Positions 48,110 to 63,563 of a stretch of 64,000 bases of DNA are shown one piece after another. Within the stretch, counting starts at the first letter, position 1, and each line of letters opens with the position of its first letter. This stretch comes from Chrysomallon squamiferum (taxonomy: Eukaryota > Mollusca > Gastropoda > Neomphalida > Peltospiridae), in the NCBI GenBank assembly GCA_012295275.1, contig CM022669.1, forward strand, positions 14,446,172 to 14,510,171. The letters are read 5' to 3'. The notes below the pieces were generated by a model, which ran no database searches, was not told the origin of the DNA, and saw nothing but the letters and a program-made list of their open reading frames with translations. Both the position numbers and the translations under genes were made by a program.

Positions 48110-51100
48110 TATATCGGTGTGTCACTTGACTGTTTATTTTTGGGTTGTTGTATTTTTAATAATGTTATTTTTTTTTTGTGTGTGTGTGTGTGACTGACTG
48201 GCTGAAATATAACCATAAATTTATGTGAGCTTTTAATAAAAACATTTTCCATTTATTACTTTCATATACCAAAAATTTAATACACAACAGTAATTTTATC
48301 TTATGAGTATACTGTTTTTATAATAATTAACTGTAATCTGATACAAACTCAACCTTATGTTCTTAATAGCTGATAAATTATTTATTTGAAAAATTAAATA
48401 ATTACAAAGCTTTTTAAAAATCAAATTAAAAATTATAATTACCTTGTATTTTCACATTTTCAAATTATATGATGATTTGGCATTTTCAAATTTGTTTTTA
48501 CCAGTTTTTAATTTACTTATCAGTTTTTGATTGCTGTACCTGTGTGATCCAACTGGAACTAAAAGGAACAAAAAGTTTATAGATGAAAGTCTAATTTTTT
48601 CTTCTTTTTTTGTTTTTTGTTTGGTAGTGATAATATATGTAGGCAACTACTGTTTAAAAATGTTTTTCATAAGTTTCTATGTGGCCTTTTTTTTATTATT
48701 ACAAGCTGTGTTTTGAAAATAAATAAATAAGCAAGATGAAAAAAAAAGCACCTAATAAAACAAGTTTTTAAAAATTTTATTTCTTTTTTTATTGTTGTAG
48801 ATTTCTCATTCCAGTTTAAGTTACATAATTTAACAACTTAATTAAGAAATAATAATTAAAATTAAAGGTACATGTAAGTTAAATTTAAAACAACAGATAA
48901 AAACATAAAATTAGCTTTGATTTTTATGTTCTGCAGAAAAAAAAAACCAAAAACCTGTGTTTGTGTGTGTGTCTTTACTCACAGTCTCAAATCTAAAATG
49001 ATACTGGTTTTATGGCCGTTAATCAACAAATTAAAGTTTATTCTCTGAATTATATATTTAAAAAAGTTTTTTTTCAAAGTTATCGTTTTAAGGAAATAAT
49101 TTAATTTGAAATTTACACATATTCCTTTATTTTTCAAAAACAAATATATATTTTAGTGTATAAATATATATATATGTATATTTGAATTTATCTACTGTTA
49201 ATCAGAAACCTCAATTAAACTTCAGTTGGAATATAACAATACTTTAACTCTGGACTCTATAAACAAATGTTTGATAAAAATAAGGAAAATAACCAAAATA
49301 TAAAATTCCAGCCAGTATACATCTGCCTGTGATAAAATGAAACAATAAATAACAATTATAGAGATACATGTGTAAAAATACACTTTACCCAAAAGATATT
49401 TTAGCTGCACCGTTATTTGTATTTTCTTTTTTGTTTTATTATCATTATTTTTGAATATTATATTTTATTCTTCTTTAGTTTAGTTTGTAATTTGAAAATA
49501 AGAGACAAAGCAAATTGAAAACAAAATTTAACATACATTAATTTGAGAAACCTGAACCAAATTTCAATGATTACAAAATATTTCATTTACAATTATTTTT
49601 TATTATACTATTATTATTACTGTGTTAGGTTCAATGTTTTATTAAAATTAGAGAAATTTTTTAAATAATTGTCCTGGAAATATTACAAACAATTTCATGT
49701 TTTGGTAAAAACCAAGAGCTGACTAATCAAAAATTAAAACATTTTAAGTGAATTTAAATTAAAAATGAAACATCTGTAAGTCTTTCATATTCTATGTCAA
49801 ATTTAACTTGCATTTCTGTTCACAAAATTTTTGAATATTCCAAATTTTCAAAATATCAACAATTAAAGCTAAAACTTTAACAATATTCTACAAAAATTAT
49901 TTAAAAAAAAAAAAAAAATAATAATATTTGAACGTTTTAGATCTGTAATAATTACAGTAACTTCTGAAGTATCATTGCTAGAGAATTTTACAATGATGAT
50001 TAACATACAGGTTAAAAGAAACTACACTGGTTTTCCAATAACAAATTAACATACATAATTATTATACTTGTTAACAGATAACAACAATGCATTTACATGT
50101 GAAATGATATTAAAAATAATACTGCTAACTAAACACAACAAATATTAGATATAAAATTATACAATCTGTACAAAATCTACAAAATGATTTATTTAAAATT
50201 AGGGAGTAAAATGCTTTGGTATACATTCTTTTAAAATAAATTACAATTTCCTCTTATTTTTATATATATTTCTTTTCTTCTATACATATGTAAAATGAAA
50301 ATTGTTTTTGCCAAATAAATTAGTCCTGTGTAACTTATAATTTGTGTCACATGTGCATACACACACATGTACATACGTGTGTATGCATTCGTTATAATAC
50401 TTATTTTCCCCTTTTGTAAATAGAATAAAATTTTCTGTTGTTTGTAAATGCCATTTAATCTTATTTTCAAAACAATATCAGCAGAATTAATTTTAATACT
50501 CATTATTAAAAAGTTAAAATGTATTTTATTAAACACTGATATACTAAATGTACTGAGAAATTAAAAAAAAAAAAAAATACTTTTTATCTTAATGCACTCA
50601 GATCAATATATTTGTTGTTTTATAAAAAAAAAAAAAAAAAATCGGTGAGAAAATATAATAAAAACAAAACAGTTAACAAACCAAAAATGATATTTACACT
50701 TTTCTTTTCATGTTGTTGAAAAAGTTGAAAATGTTTAATATTACTATTTCATCAAATAACATGAAACACATTATTTTCTTTCCCCACTCCCCTAAACATT
50801 TTTGTGCTTTCTTTGGTGCATTAGAATAAAATTAAGGTAATACTTTTCGTATCTTAGCGCGCAGTGCTCTCCCTTTATTAATTTCACAAAAGTTGAGTAA
50901 AAGCATAGTTCTTGTATCAGTCTCAGTATTAATTTTGTTTGTAATTTTTTATTTATTTGGAAGCCCTTTAAACAACCAAAGAATTCTACACATTCCCAGG
51001 AACTAAAAATACCTGAAGCTTTATTAAAAGTAATTTTAAAAATTAGTGTTTAACAAGATAAAATATAATTCAGGTCTTCAACATACATGAAATTATAAAT

Positions 51101-54100
51101 AAGTTTGATAAAAGAAAGAAAAACAAAAATTGCATTTATGGTATATTCTTCCAGTGGGAAAAAAAAAAGAAAAAGATGGAAGCGCCATGAAAACTGGAAT
51201 AAACATTAGTGAACGTTTTAATAGGAATCTTCAGCTAAAAACATGATTTAGAAAAACCCAGTTAAAATAGCACTATATGTTAATACTAATTGTACATAAA
51301 ACAGTTCCAATATGTACAAATAATTCACAATACAAGATACTTAATTGTCTTAGAAATTTCTGAATAATAATAATAATAATAAATAAATAAATAAATAAGG
51401 GAAAGAAAAAAGAAAAAATATATGTCCAATAAAATAATTAATTGTAACTATAACTACTTTTAAATATAACAATAAAGAAATGGAATAATTTGTAGTTTTT
51501 GATATTAACTGAATCAAATCACAAGAATAATAATTAAAATAATATTCAGATTTTTTTATATTTCAAAATTTAATAAACCTCCAAATAAGACTTTCTTAAT
51601 GTTTTAACAAACCATTCATGTTGTTAATTTCCTTTAAAGTTTTAAATTCTTTTTGTAGTTTTAATTTTTTAATTATTATTGATATATATATATATATTTA
51701 AATTGTTTTTAAAAGATAACAGTAATGGTTCTTTTTAACAAATCTATTTTTGCATGATTAGAAAATATCAGCAATGAAGTTGAAAAAAATCTACAAGAAA
51801 CCCAAATATTTTAAGCTCTTTTGCATAATAATCATTATATGAATCTTTGCTATCCCCAAAATTAAACTATCTGGCAATTTCACAAAACACAAGAATGAAT
51901 ATCTATTTTATCAAAACATAATAAAATTTCAACATTATTCATCTCTAGGGCAAAAATAAGAGAAAGAACAATAAAATAAAATTGGTTATATAGCTTTAAA
52001 AACAAATCAAGAAATAAGGCAACACTTATTTGAGAAATGATAAACAAAAAAACCAACTTAATATTTGTTAATGCACAAGCAAACACACAAAAAAAATGGA
52101 CTAACAAAAGTATGTACATACATACAGTATATACATTACATACATCCAAAACACATAAACGTACATAAGACACACACACACACACACACACACACACATT
52201 AATATGAACTGAGTAGTGTCTGTAATCAACTGTCCTCTTGTATATAATTTGATACATATATTTTTAATGCCCGTTTCTTTTTTCTAATTACATGAATATC
52301 TGATATTTAAGATGGTTTTCTTACTAAATGAAACAAATTCATAATACTAATTATCAAAAACAATACTTAAGAATAAGATACTAACATTACATCTTAATAA
52401 ATGAAAACATTTTACTGTCACGCACAAGTTCTGTTCTTCTGGATTGCTGTATATTTGTATTTAAGTTAACTGGAAACAGATCAACGAAATTAAAATATAT
52501 CTCAATGACCTTTAGATGTGGAAGGAAGTTAAAACTAAACTGTTTCAATGTTAAAAGCAACTCAAATCTTATTTAACATTCCATCATTTAACTTTTTGGA
52601 CCTAATAAATCTAAGTAACAAAAAACCCTCAAAGTAGTCACTCCAAACAATGAAAGCAGGATTCTGTGAAGTAGATGGAAGGACGGAAAGATGGACGGAC
52701 ATTCCTGTGTGTCAAGCCTGTCTTAGAAGACCACTCACTTTTAAATGTTTCTTTAATGAAAATGTATTTGTAGTAAAAATAATGAATTATTAAAAGTCAA
52801 TCATGAATTTAAAACAAGCTAACATTTACAGGAGGTGAAAAACACCCATCTTGGACATACAGTAAAGGAGAGAGGGCTTTTTTTTCTGCCTGAAGACTTG
52901 ATGTTAAGGTATAAATCACATATTTGCAGTGCAATGGAAAAAAACACTAAAAATTCGTATTCTGCTACTTTTGGAAAGGTGAAATTGCTAATGATTATGG
53001 GTTTATCAATCACCATTACAATATTATTGTCGAAAACAATGGATCATTCATTTGCAAAGAGACTAACAGCTCAGACAAACCCTAGTTAACTCCTAAGATG
53101 TCTGTATTTCAATTTAAAAAACAAAAAAAAATATTTTTTCTTTCCATTGCATCACAGATAAGCACAATCCAAAGCACTATTTTACACGACATATTGAAGA
53201 AATACTTAACATCTTTACCAGTGAGGTAAATAAGGTGATTTAACAATAAAACCTTTTAAGTATTGTAAAACAGACACTACCCAGAAACAGATTGTCAATT
53301 CTATAATAATTTAATGTACTGCACAATCTCTGAAAGAAAAAAAACCCAATCAGTTTAAGATACTCAAAAGATGACATTTTCACAAAGAATGCATCAAAGG
53401 AAAAATTAATATTTTTGTTGAAGTTGGATTTGTTGTGTGAAAGGTCTACTTCAGTAGTCTTTCTTTAATTTAATGAATAAATGTTTAATCAGTCATCCTA
53501 AATGTAAACCAATGTACATGTCGATGGTACACATGAGCTCATAATAAAACAAACAAAAAAGATTAAAATCCACACAAATTTGAGATGATGTATTAAAAAC
53601 AGTTTTAGGAATGAAACTCGTCCAAAATGCGGTAACCGTCTGTTTTGAATGTCTGTTTGGAAAAACCATTTAACGTCGAAAACAAAACAAAACACCACTG
53701 AACACTGCCATTGTCACAGCACCAAGAATGCATAGATTTTGTGTTTCTGATTTACATACAGTAATAATAAACACACACACACACACACAGGTTAAACAAT
53801 CACAAAAGTTAAGTACATTTACAATCATAAAAATTTGTATAAAGAGTAAGTATTTAAATCTGTAGAACTAGATAAAATGATAAATCATGAAATACAACAA
53901 AAAATAATTAAAAAAAAACAAACAAAACAATCTCCTAATTAAATTTGTTTAATAAATATATAAATAAAATAAAATAAAATAAAATAAAAAAAAATCATCA
54001 GTTTTAACTGTATAAAATAGAACCAAAAAATAAAATGTTTATACATATGTCTGATGATATGATGGTGTAAGTTTTTATAATCATTTAAAAACACTGAAAT

Positions 54101-54465
54101 AAAACAAAAAAATTTAAATAATAATAATAATAATTAAAATTTTAACTGAAAACCTAAAAGAATACAAAGGAATGTTTTCAAAAATAGCATTAAATTATTA
54201 ACGTTTGATAAAAAAAAATAATGGAAACAAAATTCCGAATGTCTGTGATATTCAGTTAATTATTCTTTATATAAATTACTGCATCCTTGCAATTGTTGGT
54301 AAAACTGAATGCTTAAAAATAAAGATATATCCATGTAAAAATAAAATAATATAATCTGTATTATTGCTGAATTATTTTGTGAAATACTTCACCAAACAGA
54401 AGAAAAAACCCTGAAATATTCATTTTTTTTTCTTTTTTTTTTTACCTAATACAGATTTCAAAAAA

Positions 54466-54501
<36 letters not shown>

Positions 54502-54742
54502 AAAAAAAGACAATCATTATTACTTTCAGTACTTAGCAGTAACTGCCACTGAACTAGAAAACAAAATAAACAACAAAGTAACAATGATACTTATAAAATT
54601 ACCATTAACAATCACATAATACTTATTAAACTCCTTCTAGTATAGAGAATATCAATTAAAATGATTCAGCAGATATTATTATTTCATTATGTTTAATGTG
54701 CTTTATTTTCTTTTTCACTTATGTAAAAACTGCTTTCTTTTT

Positions 54743-54785
<43 letters not shown>

Positions 54786-57700
54786 TATAACTGCATTTTT
54801 CTATAAACAAAAACAATCTATCATAATATTCTATTAAGGCACAATGCAGCAGTGAAGGAACATCATACTTCCAATGACCATGAAATATTACTACAAGCGG
54901 AGAATAAGCAAATGCTGAGTAGCTTACAATCATTCCCTATTCAAATACTATGATGGTTTTCATCTAGCAAAATTTCACCATTGTGTTTATGGTTAAATGA
55001 CTAGTCAACATTTTAGCTTGGAAAAAAAAAAAAATATATATACATATATACACACATACATATAATAATAAATAAAACAAATGTAGCTAGATAAAACTTT
55101 TTAAAAATAAATTTAGATTAAAACTTCAATTTCTTTAAAAATAATATTAAAAAAAAAACACACACACCAAAAGGTTTAATGTTATCATTAAAAAGTAAAA
55201 TTAAAGCACAAACAGTACAATTTCTAAATGTACAGTATATAATTACATCGCAGATCTTTTTCTGCGTCTTTCTTATATGAGCTTTGTAAATGGCAACAAT
55301 GCATCTATAAATCTGTTTTGACATTAAGGAAGAAACAGATAAACATTTTGTGATCATAGTCCAAATAAAGCTTTAGGTTTTAATGTTTTTTATAAATGAC
55401 AAATAAAACTGTATGGTATACACAAGACAATATGTTCCTAAGTATGACTAGTCAATCCGATATTCATTTACTTTCTGTAGTACACAATGATGAAAAACAC
55501 TTATAAAAAAAAATATAAGAAAAAAAAGAAACATTGATGTCTAATCTCATCTTAAACGCAATAACAAAAATGTATAAATGTGTCATGGTGAGTTGACAAG
55601 ATTAATTTTTACTAATTCAAAATGATTTATGACACATCAAGACATTTAAAAACATTATTGAATACTTATCAGTCATTAATGTCGTGTAAGCATTCATTTA
55701 AAAAAAATTATCAGACATTGATTAAATACGAAGCTATTGCTTTAATCTCATTTCACAGAACTCAAGTATGAACATAAAACAATATTCTGATAAATGATAA
55801 AAGCAATTTCACTGTTTCTTTTGACATTCCTTTCTGTTTTCAAAATTCGCACGAAATACACCAACACACAAAATATTCTGCTGAGCAGGGCAGTATTTTC
55901 AATCTTGTTAGAAATTAATTTTCTTCAATAACACTTTGATTCTTTTGCTCTATTATCCCTTCAGCTAAAATGCAGAAAACTTTTTTCATGAAGTTTCTAT
56001 TAAATAGCACTGACTCCATTATTGTTCCCTTTAGGTGAAATAAGCAAAACACAAAAAATATTCTTCAACCGAACATGGAAAGTTTTCCATTTGCTCTTTG
56101 TAACAAAGCTATTCAATGTTAATAAGATTGTATTCCATATTTTTTTTTTTTTTTTTTTTCATCTACAGAATCATGAGAATGACATACTCTGAGAAAAATT
56201 TTCAAAACACAATATCCTTATTTCTCTGGCAGTTCTAGGGAAAAAACACATTTAGTAATAACCTAGATCTTGTTTATTTAATCATTTTCACTAAACTGCA
56301 GTATGAATCTGTGATGTTTTCTGATAAACATCAGTAAGAAATGGAATGCTGGGAACAGACAGCTGATGACGTTATAACCATGGTCAACAACATAAATATT
56401 AAATGGTCCTTCATTCTGTTATGTAAAACAGTTTCAACATAAATGTCCGAATTCTTACTTCCTTTGTCTTTTTTCCCTTTGTCTTTGTTGCTTTTTCCGT
56501 TTTTATATTCCATTTTTCTTTCTCCTTCTTTAAATCACATGGCTTCACATTCTGAATTTGGACACAATGATAACAATTTGTATTCCTCTGTTGTGAGAGA
56601 TGTTGTTACAGGAATGATGAACATGTATGAACAATTTACTGAATTTCTCAAACTGTTTAGCCTGGAATAGCTTTTCATCACATACAAAAAGTAATTAATT
56701 TAAAAAAAAATTTTAAAAATAAAAATGAGTATTAACTGATATGCAACATTATATGTTTAACTCAGAGAAAATATAAAGGCAAAAAAAAAAAAATTATAAT
56801 AAATATAATAATAATTACATAATTATAACAGCATATGTGTTACATAAATGTATATTAACAATACTGTGAAAATATAAAAAATAAGAATAATAATAATAAC
56901 GAATAACATTAATGTAAAAAAAAAAAAGAAAAAAGAAAAGGATTAAATGACCAGTAACAATTCTTAATCAACTGTACATTAACTAAATATAGAATGATTA
57001 TCTTCTCTCTCTCTCATTTTTTTAATTCTTTTTTCTCACTGCCTTGTTTGAAAGCATTTTTAATGTGTAAAAATAAATGGTTTCAAGAAAACATTTGTTT
57101 ACAACTTTAATTTAATAATAATGATACCATTAACCTGTCTATGTCATATTAAACACTTTAACCTCTGAAAAACAGTAAATGACTAAAATCAGAAATAACT
57201 GAATGAACCATATTTATCAATACTCAGTGAGCATTACCTTAATTAATAATATTTTAAATAATAACAGTAATAATAGAATAAAATTTAATAAGAAAAGATG
57301 AATTTTCAAAAATAAAATGACAATATGAAGAATTATCTATACAGCCAAACAAGCAGGAGGTTTTTTTTGTTATCATTTGTTCAAATGAGGCAAAAAACCT
57401 CAGTAGTACTATAATAATTAATCATGAAACCACAAATAGCACCATGTTGTAATAATGATATGCCATAAAAAAAAAAAGCCTTACAATAAGCAATCAGATA
57501 CCACACAACAAAACTGTGAACATGATTATTATCAAACAAATGCAAAAAGTTTCAACAAAGGAAACATTTTCTGATTACATTCAACTGCACAACACATATA
57601 TAGCTACCTTTACAAACATTTTATATACCATTAAAATACTGCTTCAATTAATGAACAGTTCTGTGTAAATTAAAATGTTTGTCTCGTGCCTCAACTGTTT

Positions 57701-60297
57701 AAAATATAATACTTAAAGTTTTATTTATTTTTTTTTTTTTAAATATTAAAATAAAGAATTACGTTTACATTTTATCAACCATTCTGATATGTGAATATAA
57801 CAATGATTAACAAGTTCAATTCTGAAGTTATCACCAAATGTTTAGACTGAATTTCACCATTCCTTCTGTTGGTGAGAACTGATTTAAATTCATTTTCAAA
57901 CCAACTTTAAAATTTTGCATAGGAACATTTATAAAAACATCTGAACAGAACAAAGACCAGTTGAAGTCACAAGATCACTAAAAAAAAGACGAAAACAAAA
58001 TCATACAAACCTTAAAAATGAAAACCTACATTTTAAAACATCACTTATTCAGTGGAATGCATGACAAGTGAAAAAAAACACTAAAGGTTATTTACATGAC
58101 AAAACTAAGCTTGCACTGTCTGTAACAAACCAATACACCAGCTTAAATGAATATTTCTTTGGAAAATATTTGTAAATATAATCAACCAACAAAATCCAGT
58201 TTACTATCCTCGGAAACACTCTGGCCACTACGCACAACAGTAACAAATTAATCATTTACTATTCTCTCCAAAACAAATGGTATCAGTAAACATTTCTTTC
58301 TACAGCCCAGTTTGTTTTGTCCTTGGAATAACGAGTTAGTAGGTAACACTCAATGTAAGCACAAACAAAAATGAAAGAAACAGTGCAAATACTATAATGA
58401 ACAATGTAAAAGGAAGATATTTTAAGTGCTAAAATCAGAAAAGTATCACTATTATCAGTATTAAAAAAGAAATAAAAATGTTAGACATGATAAATGAACT
58501 AAATACTGAACTAAACAAGTGAAATAAAGATGATCATTTTACACCATTATTTACATGACATTACAATGTATTAGAAACCTATTGCACATGGACAAAACTC
58601 AATTTGTTGATATTACAAGCACAAACACAATTACCAAAAAAAAAAGTATATATATATATACATCACATATTTTTATACATATAAAAATATACATTACACA
58701 AAAATTAATGAAATAACATTATAAACTGCAAATAAAAGCATAATTAAAAACATCTACATAATGGCACTTTATGACAAAAAGTAATAGCAACAATGGATTC
58801 ATTCTGTACAAATAATGATAATGACAAATTCTTTGCAGTTTTATCAGTAATCACCAAAATATCATAACTGGTATTTGTAAATGAAAACTAAGAAAATTAG
58901 GCAATTATAAATTAAATAGCCAGATTCTTATCCTTTTATTATTATTATTAATATCTTATTTTGAAATTAATTTAAACTGAAGATTGGAAATTTTTCTTCT
59001 TTTTTTTTTCTTTTCATCAAGTTAAGGAAATAATTATACATGAAGTATTACATATCTATAGAAAACTAAATTATATCAAGATGCATGACAAAATAATTAT
59101 TAAAAAATGCATGTTTTGTCGTCTTTATCTTCATGACACAAACAAGCAAGGATAAAAATCTATGACTTTTATTTTATAATGGCCATAGCATATAATTAGT
59201 AAACAGATAATGTCATACAAATATATACCTGATACAGTATATAAAGATATTAACTGTGAAACAACATAATAATCTTACTTTAAAATGTTATGAATGAAAC
59301 TGTAAAATTAAGTGAACATGAAGGTATGTGCAAAATGTTAAAAAAAAACAAAATCTTTTTTTTTTTGTTTTTTTAATTTTTTTGAAAATAAAAACAAAGG
59401 ATGTTTGATGTTTGTGACAAAATGCAAAGTACACTTTATGGTTATTATAATTCAAATATCAATGTGTACCAATAAAATAACCTAACTGATGATGTGCTAA
59501 TTAATTAAAAGAAAATGAAAACTTGTAAACTTTAACATCAGCAGAATACTAAATTACATAATGCCAAAGGCAAAACTCCATTCTAAGGAATTAAAAAAAA
59601 AAAACTGTAAATATTAAGTCACATACACCAAAATAAAATGCTGCTTTTTCAAAAACAAAATAAACATGTTGATCTTTTAATCTTATCAGAGCTGAAATGA
59701 ATGAAAAATGTTTAGTGCAGTATTCCTTTTACTGGTCAAATTCCAATCACAGCTAAGATTGCTGCTAATCCTCATCTGTTATTGGGTGAACAGCAGTTTC
59801 TTAGTAACAGATCTGAAATCGTAATTAAAAATATAAAATGTGGGTATATAAAACAGAATTATGTGGTGGTAATGGTAACTCCTGATGACAGGAAATATCT
59901 TCAAGGTCATGATTGCCCTATTATTGCACAAATTATTCCAATGAACTCTGCAATGAAACAGCCTTGTAACAACGGCAAGAAAAAAAAACCAACAACTGTA
60001 TGTTCCATAAAAAACCCACTGAGCACCAGAAAAACATTACTCAGTCATTTCTGATGTAGTTTATAAACAAATTCTTTTGTATGAAAGCCTTTTATTAAAA
60101 GATTTTTCTTCCTTTTTTAAATTTTTTTTTTCTTCTTCTTTTTTTTTTTGGAAAAGCTTCATGAATTCACAGTGAGTGTGTATAAATGAGTATCTTCTGT
60201 GAAACCAGCAGCAATTCTTGATGATAATTTTATAAAAATCTAAAATCAGCTGCGACGACGGGAAAAAAACGAAGAGATGAAAACGTAGAAAAATCAA
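48110..60297 (-). other. 12-kb non-coding stretch, probably EDC3 3' UTR plus intergenic
   Basis: No conserved exon was recognised on either strand. The longer frames (for example near 52835-53089, 56331-56513 and 59782-60054) are unlike any family I know and have no splice context. From about 49 kb the plus strand is A-rich, that is T-rich in the EDC3 sense direction, right up to the EDC3 stop. This agrees with a long 3' UTR, but no cleavage site can be chosen among the many AATAAA. Poly-T near 54747-54781 and CA arrays near 52170 and 53770 are the main repeats. Confidence 0.5.
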
Positions 60298-63200
60298 TCA
60301 CCTCTGATGAAGAGCGATAACAAACTTGTGACTGAACGGAGACACGTAATGCACTCCGGCTTCAGTGAACACTTTCTTGGGCAGGCCCAGGTCACAGAGG
60401 TAGATTTGACTTTGTGTCTTCATGCTGAGCGGCAGACACACGGCCAGGCTCCACTTGGCTTCGATCACAGAGCCCTCGCTCGGTGGATCAATGGCAATTA
60501 CTGGAGCTTTTTTGTTATTTGTCCATTTGATGAGAGACTTGTACCAGGTCTGGTCCATGAAGTGGGAATGTTCGTGACTGTCCAAAGCATTTACAATCAT
60601 GTCTACTGGGCCAGCAGGCAGTTCTGTCAGAAAACATAGTAAGTTAAGTTAAAGCTTAAGGCAAACTAAGAAAAAAAAAAAAAAAATTCCTGAGTGATCA
60701 TAAAAAGTAAGTTTAGATGATATGCAATTCATATAAATACCAAATATAAAATAAACAAGATTGACTTTTGTAACCAGAGATGATTTCAGAATAAAATAAC
60801 AAACCTACTAAACATCAATTAAGACAACTTTTAGTAAATTATATTATGCTAATTAATTAATTAAAAAGCACTTAAAAAAAAAACACTCCCAGAACAACAT
60901 AAAAATTTAACCTACACGAGTATGAAACTATTCATAAACCATTTCATAAAATTAAGGGCAAGATATATCAGGACCACGGAGAGGGTTTATTTATCATGTT
61001 GTTATGATAAATATCAACTTGGTAATAAAATACATTAAATAATATTGTTTTTTTTTTTTTATATTCAAAATCGCAGCTCTTACCTTTAGTACTAGATGTT
61101 CTTTTTCCATCACAGAGATCATACAGTTCGAGTTCTTTCTCCACCTCTGGGTTCATCTTGACAAAATTTGGCACGTAAACAATCGTTTTAACATTGTGGT
61201 TGCTGAGATGGCGACTGCAGCTGATTCCCTCGGCACCCTGCACGTTAGGACCACACAGCACTACGACAGTGGGCAGCTGATGGTCATTCTGAGGATTCAG
61301 TCTGGACAAGAGAAATTTTAACAGTTAATTCAATTTCTGAGACAGTTCTTAAGCTGTTAATTAATAGGAAACTGAAGAAGATTAGTGGAACAAATGATGA
61401 AAAATAATCAGAAGTTCATGATTATGTAATAGCTTTTTGCAAAGAAAACATGAAGACCCACCCCAAAAAGAAAAAACTGAAATGATTTTTGTCGTATTTA
61501 AGTTTGTTCTGTTTTTGTTGCAAGGAGTTCAGTTTATTTTACATAGCTTTTATTTATTATTTTCATTAGATTTAATTTCAAAAATCCACTGAGTTTTCAA
61601 ACTATTTTACCATAAACATTCATTATAATAAATTGTATTTCAGGTGAACTAATAAAAATAAAAAACACATGACTGCAGATTAATGAAAAGTACAAAGTAG
61701 AGCCTATTATATAGTAATATTTTACCTTTCTTCCTTTTCTTAATTTAAAAACCAGAACAATAACACAGAAATATATCAATAAAAAATTAATGTGCCCACC
61801 TGCTACTGCCACCAAGGAGCTGCAAAACCATTTCACTGGCAGACCTACCAACCATTTCTATGTGACGATCCAGAGAATATCCATAGCCTTCAGCTATTGA
61901 AAACACCTTCGTTCTTAAACTGTACGTTATCGAGGGAACAACGAGTCCTGCATCTTTTGAACAAAGACCAGTTAAAAGTGTTAGTCACAAATGAATAATG
62001 TAAAAAAAACTGACACCTACAATTCTCATACAAAAGAAGAAATATATAAAAGTAAGAAATGTTTAAAAAATTAAGACAAAATGTAATTCAAGATAGAAAA
62101 TTCTAATAAAATCTTCACCATCTGTCAGTTTTTGTTACCGAAAAGTATCAAATATCTACTTTAGTTTTATTATTTGCAAAATAAATTATGTTGTTAAAAA
62201 GTGTACATCTTTTTTCTCTTTGTTTCTGGCATTTATATACGTTTACAATTTATTAAAAGTGAAATTTTGATTTTTGTCAATAAATATGTAAGTGAAGCAA
62301 AAATGGAAGGAGATTGAAATTATATAATGAATATCAATCTTGTCATTAATCGATAAAAATAATAATAAAAGTACAAATGTAAACAAAATTTCACAAAAAC
62401 TAATTATAATATATGTATTTTTTTAAACAAATAATAAGAAAAACAAAAAATAATAAACCTTCAAAAACAAAGAAAAATGTTTTTGCATAAAGGTAAGAAA
62501 AACTAAATCGTGTATTATAAGATAGTATAACAATTATTTGATCAATCCTTTCATTGCCATGCAACATACCTGTAACATACTCAATGCCAGCTGAGGTTGG
62601 CACCTTAATCTGTTTAAGAACTGCAGGCTTTGTTTTCAGAACATTCTCGTCACACCGATACTTAACAGCTTTCTTCTCAACAGTCTTAAAAACATCCGGC
62701 CCACCATTTTCAATCTCTTCAAACACAGCCCTCTTGTCGAAGAGAGCCAGATTTTTCTCAAAGTCAAATTCCTTTGTCAAGAAAGATTCAACAGGGGCAC
62801 TGAAACAGTCTTCACGCTGAGCGCTTTTCCGCCCATTGGAATCTATTTTCCTCGGGGTAGTTGCCTTGCGTGCTTTTGATTCGGAAACTGAAATGGATTC
62901 AGAGCATATTTGACACAAAGTAAATTATGACCAACTCCGTAGTAGTTAGGCATTTTTTTTTTACTGTTTCTTTCTAAAGATATGATTGATATTTAATATA
63001 TAAAAAAAAAAATAATAGTAATTTAATAATTTTATTTATATTAAAACGTTTTAAATAGTTCAAAAAACAAAAAAAAAACATTTATTCTGATATATACCAT
63101 CAAAACATTATTAAAGTTATTTTAAAAAGCTGTTCTGAATACAGTGGAGATTTCAAATTTGTTTCTGTTGTTTATTAAAAATTTTACAAATATTTTTCAA

Positions 63201-63563
63201 AGAAAATACAACCACTTACAAGACTGTGCCCTTTTATTTTGATCACAATCTTTCGGCGGAGTCTGTCGGGCATTCCTGCTGCCATTATTGTAATGACAGT
63301 CGTAAGACACGTCTCTGGTTGGAGTCAGCCTGTTCACATAGCCATTGTTACCACAGTAACCATTGTTACCGCAGTAACCATTGTGTTGCTGGGTGTACGA
63401 ACCAACAAGAACAGGCTGCACCACTTTCACTGGCGATCGACAGCCAGGGTTCATCGACTTCTCAGCCTCTTTTGATAATTTGGATGGAGTTTTGGGTTTG
63501 TTCACAAATTCATGTGCATTGCTGCTTGGCTGAATAATTTTTAAGTCTCGAATGTCTTGAGCA
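60298..63563 (-). CDS. EDC3: Enhancer of mRNA-decapping protein 3 (5'-partial)
   Basis: EDC3 is a P-body scaffold that binds the DCP1/DCP2 decapping enzyme and the helicase DDX6. Minus-strand exons in transcript order: 63563-63220, 62887-62570, 61953-61800, 61301-61084, 60623-60298 (TGA); GT-AG and phase-consistent, about 453 codons. The first visible exon begins AQDIRDLKIIQ, the end of the LSm domain. A Ser/Pro/Asn-rich linker with an NGYCGN repeat follows. The next exon has the FDF motif EFDFEKNLALFDKRAVFEE, which binds DDX6. The remainder, from AGLVVPSITYSL through VVLCGPNVQGAEGISCSRHL to SPFSHKFVIALHQR, is the YjeF_N (Rossmann-like) domain used for dimerisation. The LSm exon(s) lie beyond the right edge: 63564-64000 contains none. 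Confidence 0.95.

Noticed and set aside
52835-53089. 84-codon frame with a hydrophobic segment
   Set aside because: No family resemblance, no splice or promoter context, and length within chance for the region.
56331-56513. Minus-strand Lys-rich frame
   Set aside because: It comes from a CT-rich tract; no conserved motif.
59782-60054. 90-codon plus-strand frame just beyond the EDC3 stop
   Set aside because: The protein resembles nothing I recognise, and the position is best explained as EDC3 3' UTR on the other strand.
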